A stretch of DNA of 20,026 nucleotides from AC-37 sp034663685 (GTDB lineage: Bacteria; Actinomycetota; Thermoleophilia; Solirubrobacterales; Thermoleophilaceae). Under the pieces are notes generated by a model that was not told the origin of the DNA, made no database searches, and saw only the letters and a list, made by a program, of their open reading frames with translations. Position 1 is the first letter of the stretch, and every line of letters begins with the position of its first letter. The DNA is taken from NCBI GenBank assembly GCA_034663685.1, contig JAXDJC010000121.1, positions 1-20,026 of the forward strand, in the 5' to 3' direction. Position numbers and translations under genes: made by a program. This document shows, one piece after another, positions 16,925 to 20,026 of the stretch.

Positions 16925-17666
16925 GCCGGTAGTCCTCGCCGTGCATGAGGATCGGCTCGCCGCAGAGCTCGATCAGCCGTGACGCGGTGCGGTGGCCGAT
17001 CCGGTCGCCGAGATCGCTCAGCTTGTCGATGTCCGCGGTGAAGATGATCGAGCGCTGGTCCTGGTAGCGGTCGTTGACGATCGTGTAGAGCTGCTCCAGC
17101 ACCCAGTCGTTGGTGCGCGGCACGGCGAGGTCCTCGATGTGGAGCAGGTCCACCGTGCGCAGGCGCTCGGTGAGCTCGGTGAGGCTCATGGTGGAGTCGT
17201 CGGCGTAGGTGGCGCGGATGGCCTCGAGCAGCTTGGGTGCGGTGTAGATGCCGACCGTGCGCCGCGCGCGCATCGCGTGGATCGAGATGAGCATGGCCAG
17301 CGTGGTCTTGCCGGTGCCGCGGTCGCCCTTGAACCAGAGCCCGCGCCCCTCCTCCAGCCGGCGGCCGATGTTCTCGCAGAAGTCGCGGTAGTCGCGCGCC
17401 TGGGGACCGAGGCCGGCGAGGATCTCGCGCACGGGGTTGCGGTCGAGCGCCAGGTCGAGGAAGCGCTTGGGGATCTCGTGTGCCAGGTTGCGCGCCCGGG
17501 CGCTGGCGATCCGCCCGTCGCGGCAGCGGCACGGCACCGCCGAGTCGGTGGCGTCGTCGATCACGAAGCCGGAGCCGTCGCACTCGTTGTAGGGGCAGGC
17601 GTAGTCGCTGCCCGAGTCGGGCGCCAGGTGGGGGTTGAGCTCATAGGCGGCGCCGCGTCCGTGCAC
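16911..17666 (-). CDS. DnaC/DnaI-type helicase-loader ATPase
   Basis: The 251-residue protein has four cysteines in an N-terminal segment (Cys24, Cys29, Cys46, Cys48), suggesting a small zinc-binding module like that of B. subtilis DnaI. A AAA+ domain follows: Walker A GDRGTGKT (114-121), Walker B LLHIED (174-179), sensor-1 strand SIIFTAD (206-212) and a C-terminal GHRTASRLIE region with possible arginine finger. This family loads the replicative helicase onto DNA; IstB-like transposition ATPases are related, but no transposase lies beside it and the zinc module favours a loader. Start GTG at 17666; TTGACT lies 7 nt upstream and could be a poor leaderless -10. No Shine-Dalgarno sequence. It is divergent from the ice-binding gene. 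Confidence 0.82.
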   Translation of the reverse strand: MHGRGAAYELNPHLAPDSGSDYACPYNECDGSGFVIDDATDSAVPCRCRDGRIASARARNLAHEIPKRFLDLALDRNPVREILAGLGPQARDYRDFCENIGRRLEEGRGLWFKGDRGTGKTTLAMLISIHAMRARRTVGIYTAPKLLEAIRATYADDSTMSLTELTERLRTVDLLHIEDLAVPRTNDWVLEQLYTIVNDRYQDQRSIIFTADIDKLSDLGDRIGHRTASRLIELCGEPILMHGEDYRLRPA

Positions 17667-17722
17667 GCGGCCCAGTCAAGCACCGCCGCCAGACGCCTGC
17701 CAGGGGTGCGGGCGCCAGGCTT

Positions 17723-17742
17723 CCCGGTGCCAGCGGGTTTTT
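17723..17742 (+). other. Small hairpin followed by five T
   Basis: CCCG-7 nt-CGGG followed directly by TTTTT lies in the gap between the helicase-loader start and the ice-binding gene. It looks like a minimal intrinsic terminator on the plus strand, but the stem is only 4 bp and no known plus-strand transcript ends here. It could also be chance. Confidence 0.25.
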
Positions 17743-17795
17743 CGCCAACTGGTCGTTTGGTCCAGTGCGGGAATTCGGCTCGCGTGCCTCCCCGC

Positions 17796-17812
17796 TTGTG
17801 CCGATGGCACGA
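17796..17812 (+). promoter_or_regulatory. Inverted repeat upstream of the riboswitch-like leader
   Basis: GTGCC-GAT-GGCAC (17798-17810) is a perfect 5-bp inverted repeat, extendable by T-G and T-A pairs to 17796-17812. It is followed by TACAAG (17814-17819), the best -10-like hexamer in front of the structured leader. It may be an operator or part of the promoter of the ice-binding unit. No good -35 at 17-bp spacing is seen. Confidence 0.3.
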
Positions 17813-17825
17813 GTACAAGAGCAGA

Positions 17826-17922
17826 TCTCTCGACACCGGCACCCTCGTCTCACGGCGGGTTCGCAAAGCCACGGGACTCCAAGCGGCTCAACCGCTTCAA
17901 GGGCTGCTCGCCCAACGAGAGG
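17826..17922 (+). promoter_or_regulatory. GEMM-like (class I cyclic-di-GMP) riboswitch candidate
   Basis: The leader folds by eye into a three-helix layout. P1 pairs CTCTCG (17827-17832) with CGAGAG (17916-17921). P2 pairs CCC/GGG around 17842-17859. P3 pairs AGCC (17867-17870) with GGCT (17902-17905) and has a perfect outer stem AAGCGG/CCGCTT (17881-17897). Between P2 and P3 is CGCAAAGCCACGGGACT (17862-17878), which matches the conserved CGCAAAGCC core of the GEMM-I aptamer; GGCA at 17838-17841 corresponds to the ligand-contacting segment. The 3' strand of P1 contains the Shine-Dalgarno sequence GAGAGGA of the ice-binding gene, so ligand binding would block translation. The P2 loop is not the usual GNRA tetraloop, which lowers certainty. 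No expression platform with a T-run is visible. Confidence 0.58.
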
Positions 17923-17928
17923 ACGTTC

Positions 17929-19089
17929 ATGTCCAGCCATACCCATCTGAAGCGCGCCTGGCGCGCCGGCGCCGTTCTGGCCGTGTGCGTCGCGTTCTTC
18001 GTCATACCGGTGGCAGCTCAGGCTTCCGCCGTGAACCTCGGCACGGCCAGTCCGTTCGTGGTCCTCGGCGGCTCCGCCGTCACCAACACGGGCCCCTCGG
18101 TGCTCAACGGCGATCTCGGGGTCGGACCCGGCACATCCCTGACCGGCTTCGGCGCACCGTCGGTGGTGAACGGCGCCACGCACGACAACGACGCCGTCGC
18201 CAACATCGCGCAGAACGACCTCACCACGGCCTACAACGTGGCCGCCGGGCAGCCGGTCTCCCCCGGCCACGTCCTGACGGGCACGAACCTCGGCAACCGC
18301 ACGCTCACCGCCGGGGCCTACAGCTTCAGCTCGTCCGCGCAGCTCACGGGCCAGCTCACCCTCGACGCAAAGGGCAAGGCCGACGCTCAGTTCGTCTTCG
18401 AGATCGGATCCACGCTCACAACCGCCTCGGCCAGCTCCGTCGTGCTCATCAACGGGGCATCTCCGTGCAACGTCTACTGGCAGGTCGGCAGCTCGGCCAC
18501 GCTCGGCACCACCACGGCGTTTCAGGGCAACCTGATGGCGCTCCAGGACATCTCGCTCAACAACGGCGCCTCGGTGATCGGACGGGTTCTCGCCAAGCGC
18601 GGGATCACCCTGATCAACAACGTGCTCGACAGGAGCACCTGCAACGACCAGCCGACCACTCCGGGCACTCCCGGCACTCCGACCACTCCCGGCACCCCGG
18701 GCGCGACACCCGGCACTCCGGGCTCCAGCACGGACACCGAGGGCTCAACCCCGGGCTCGACGCCGACCACCAGGCCGACCACCATCGACGGCACGGCGAC
18801 CCTCCGCCCCACGCCCAAGCCGAATCCGGTCTGCACCGACGGCTTCCGCGCAGAGGTTCGCGGCACGCGGATCAAGAAGGTCGTGTTCAGCATGGACGGC
18901 AAGCGCCTCAGCAGCCTCAAGAGCTCACCGTTCAAGGTGTACGTTCTCGCGGCAGCCGGCACGCACCACGTCAGGGCCCGCGTGAGCTTCACGGACTCCA
19001 CCAAGGCCAAGACGCTGTCGGCTCGCTACAAGGCCTGCGCAGCAGCCGTGCTCAAGCCGCGCCACGGCCCCTCGCGGTTCACCGGGTGA
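17929..19089 (+). CDS. Secreted DUF3494 ice-binding-type protein
   Basis: The 386-residue protein has a Sec signal peptide (1-33, cleavage near AQA-S). A DUF3494 domain spans about 35-236, recognisable from LGTASPFVVLGGSAVTNTG (37-55), GDLGVGPGTSLTGF (61-74), LTAGAYSFSSSAQLTG (126-141), FVFEIGSTLTTA (155-166), NVYWQVGSSATLG (181-193) and NNGASVIGRVLAKRGITL (211-228). This discontinuous beta-solenoid binds ice in bacteria and algae, although many members are thought to be adhesins. A Thr/Pro/Gly linker (241-298) leads to a small C-terminal beta domain (300-372) bracketed by Cys302 and Cys370. There is no LPXTG or membrane anchor. The ATG has GAGAGGA 5 nt upstream (17917-17923), inside the riboswitch-like P1 stem. 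The stop overlaps the L,D-transpeptidase start as GTGA. Confidence 0.88.
   Translation: MSSHTHLKRAWRAGAVLAVCVAFFVIPVAAQASAVNLGTASPFVVLGGSAVTNTGPSVLNGDLGVGPGTSLTGFGAPSVVNGATHDNDAVANIAQNDLTTAYNVAAGQPVSPGHVLTGTNLGNRTLTAGAYSFSSSAQLTGQLTLDAKGKADAQFVFEIGSTLTTASASSVVLINGASPCNVYWQVGSSATLGTTTAFQGNLMALQDISLNNGASVIGRVLAKRGITLINNVLDRSTCNDQPTTPGTPGTPTTPGTPGATPGTPGSSTDTEGSTPGSTPTTRPTTIDGTATLRPTPKPNPVCTDGFRAEVRGTRIKKVVFSMDGKRLSSLKSSPFKVYVLAAAGTHHVRARVSFTDSTKAKTLSARYKACAAAVLKPRHGPSRFTG
18655..18723 (+). repeat. Thr-Pro-Gly coding repeat (protein linker)
   Basis: Imperfect 9- to 12-bp units encode TTPGTPG-type repeats at residues 243-265 of the ice-binding protein. Proline-threonine linkers of this kind commonly span the cell wall between a surface domain and its partner. 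Copy number is likely to vary by slippage. Confidence 0.6.
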
Positions 19090-19805
19090 CCAACCCCACC
19101 CACCGCATCGCCGTGGTGGCGGCACTCCTCACGGCCGGCATCGCCGGGGCGACATTCGCCCCGGCGCAAGCCGCCGGAGACGTTCCGGCCAGTCAGCAGC
19201 TCGTCACGCTCACGAGGGACCACGTGGTCCGGACCGGGCCGGACGCGCACTCGGCCAGGATCGAGTCGGTCTCCGCGCGTCGACCGCTCACGGGAGTGCC
19301 GACCGTTCTCCCGGTGGTCGGTCACAGCATCAGCTCGGCCGGCGCCTCCTGGGTGCACGTCCGCCTGCCCGGCCGGCCCGTCGGGCACACGGGCTGGATC
19401 CTCACGGCCGGCACCAGGTCGGGCTCCACGCCCTGGCGCCTGTCGCTCGATCTCTCCACCCGCCGGCTCACCGTGTACCACGACGGCCGCGTGGAGCGAC
19501 GGTTCGACGTGGTGGTCGGCAAGCCCTCCACGCCCACGCCACGGGGCAACTTCTTCATCGAGGAGGCTCTCGCCCTCGGCTCCGGAGCGGTCGGTGGCCC
19601 CTACGCCCTGGCCACCAGCGCGCGATCGCGCGTGCTCCAACACTTCGAGGGGGGCCCGGGCCAGATCGCCCTCCACGGCACCAGAGGCCTCTCCGGTAGG
19701 CCCGGGAGCGCGGCCTCGCACGGCTGCATCCGGCTCAGCACCGCCGCCATCACATGGCTGGCGGGCCGCATCGGCAGCGGGATCCCGCTGACCATCGGGC
19801 GCTGA
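19086..19805 (+). CDS. Secreted L,D-transpeptidase (YkuD domain)
   Basis: The 239-residue protein has a Sec signal peptide (about 1-30, AQAA-G). An SH3-like segment (about 38-108) ends in HTGWILTAGT, a common wall-binding module. The YkuD catalytic domain covers 116-238, with the family motif HG(12 residues)SHGCIRLS: His197, Ser211, His212, Gly213, nucleophile Cys214 and Arg216. Such enzymes make 3-3 cross-links in peptidoglycan or attach proteins to its stem peptides. The GTG start at 19086 overlaps the ice-binding stop by 4 bp, so translation is coupled and any control of the leader should extend to this gene. The stop is 14 bp from the convergent gene's stop. The frame is open for 2 kb upstream, but only this part has a signal peptide and family match. 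Confidence 0.9.
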   Translation: MTNPTHRIAVVAALLTAGIAGATFAPAQAAGDVPASQQLVTLTRDHVVRTGPDAHSARIESVSARRPLTGVPTVLPVVGHSISSAGASWVHVRLPGRPVGHTGWILTAGTRSGSTPWRLSLDLSTRRLTVYHDGRVERRFDVVVGKPSTPTPRGNFFIEEALALGSGAVGGPYALATSARSRVLQHFEGGPGQIALHGTRGLSGRPGSAASHGCIRLSTAAITWLAGRIGSGIPLTIGR

Positions 19806-19819
19806 GCGCGCGACGCGGC

Positions 19820-20026
19820 CTAGCGCCGGCGCTTGCGCTTGCGCTTCTTCGAGCGCGGGTGCGCCGCCACGGGGGCGCTGCCGTCCGAGGGCTCGTCGTA
19901 CTCCTCGTCCGGCTCGTCGTCGTCCTCGTCCTCGTACTCCTCCTCGGGCTCCGCCTGCCGCGCGGCCAGTCGCTGCTCGCGCACCTCCTGCGCGCTGGGC
20001 CACGGGTGCGCCTCGCCGCTCTCCCA
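19820..20026 (-). CDS. C-terminal end of an unidentified protein
   Basis: The minus strand is open from the window edge to a TAG at 19822-19820, giving the last 68 residues of a protein. They read WESGEAHPWPSAQEVREQR, then a strongly acidic stretch rich in Glu, Asp and Tyr, then a neutral spacer and a basic end KKRKRKRRR. The tail is surely disordered and may bind nucleic acid or the envelope. I do not recognise the family and the domain part lies outside the window. Third-position GC bias and the codon pattern support real coding. Confidence 0.6.
   Translation of the reverse strand, partial: WESGEAHPWPSAQEVREQRLAARQAEPEEEYEDEDDDEPDEEYDEPSDGSAPVAAHPRSKKRKRKRRR

Noticed and set aside
16911..17666. 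IstB transposition helper of an IS21 element
   Set aside because: No IstA transposase or terminal inverted repeats are nearby, and the N-terminal four-cysteine module points to a DnaI-like loader.
18655..18723. CRISPR-like or intergenic tandem repeat
   Set aside because: The short units lie inside the ice-binding gene, keep its frame and encode a Thr-Pro-Gly linker.
16992..19085. Upstream extension of the L,D-transpeptidase frame
   Set aside because: The frame is open for about 700 codons before 19086 but lies antisense to the helicase loader and out of frame with the ice-binding gene; the signal peptide begins only at 19086.

Overview
The window is very GC-rich, densely coded bacterial DNA. 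Start codons are often GTG or TTG, intergenic gaps are mostly under 110 bp, and many genes appear to be leaderless. Gene content fits an actinobacterium, most probably class Thermoleophilia (Solirubrobacter/Conexibacter-like): Sec-exported RTX-repeat protein, tandem ThyX-like protein, DUF3494 ice-binding protein and separate but abutting proline-catabolism genes. The lineage is an inference; there is no rRNA or phylogenetic marker in the window. I see no tRNA, rRNA, CRISPR array, insertion sequence or prophage.

Layout. Positions 1-1752 (minus) hold a partial multi-pass glycosyltransferase and, upstream of it and overlapping by 4 bp, a GNAT acetyltransferase. An asparagine-synthase-like protein lacking the glutaminase cysteine follows on the plus strand (1790-3619) and shares a CTAG stop with the convergent PhoD-like phosphatase (3616-5256). 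A minus-strand run from 9580 down to 3616 holds proline dehydrogenase, P5C dehydrogenase, a GT39-type membrane glycosyltransferase and the PhoD-like enzyme. The first two catabolise proline to glutamate. Divergent from this run is a secreted esterase (9605-10759), then a tiny glutaredoxin (10801-11013), a tandem ThyX-like protein (11119-12705) and a secreted RTX-repeat protein (12841-13689) followed by two hairpins. Central carbon genes come next: rpe, acs and an SSAT-like GNAT that overlaps acs by 4 bp. A DnaC/DnaI-type helicase-loader ATPase with a four-cysteine N-terminus lies convergent to them (16911-17666).

The last part (17667-19805) is the most interesting. A structured leader with strong similarity to the GEMM (class I cyclic-di-GMP) riboswitch core precedes a secreted ice-binding-type (DUF3494) protein, whose stop codon overlaps the start of a secreted L,D-transpeptidase. 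The outer stem of the leader would include the ribosome-binding site. This suggests a second-messenger-controlled surface module in which a cell-wall cross-linking enzyme is made together with an exported ice-binding or adhesin-like protein. The window ends inside an unidentified minus-strand gene with an acidic then strongly basic C-terminal tail.

Two window-wide patterns stand out. Six start codons are preceded by a TANNNT -10-like box at 7, 7, 7, 8, 8 and 10 nt, the spacing expected of leaderless transcripts, and two of these boxes share one TA dinucleotide between divergent genes. Four gene junctions are the identical 4-bp GTGA stop/start overlap. Clear Shine-Dalgarno sequences occur mainly in front of the two large exported proteins (RTX and ice-binding).
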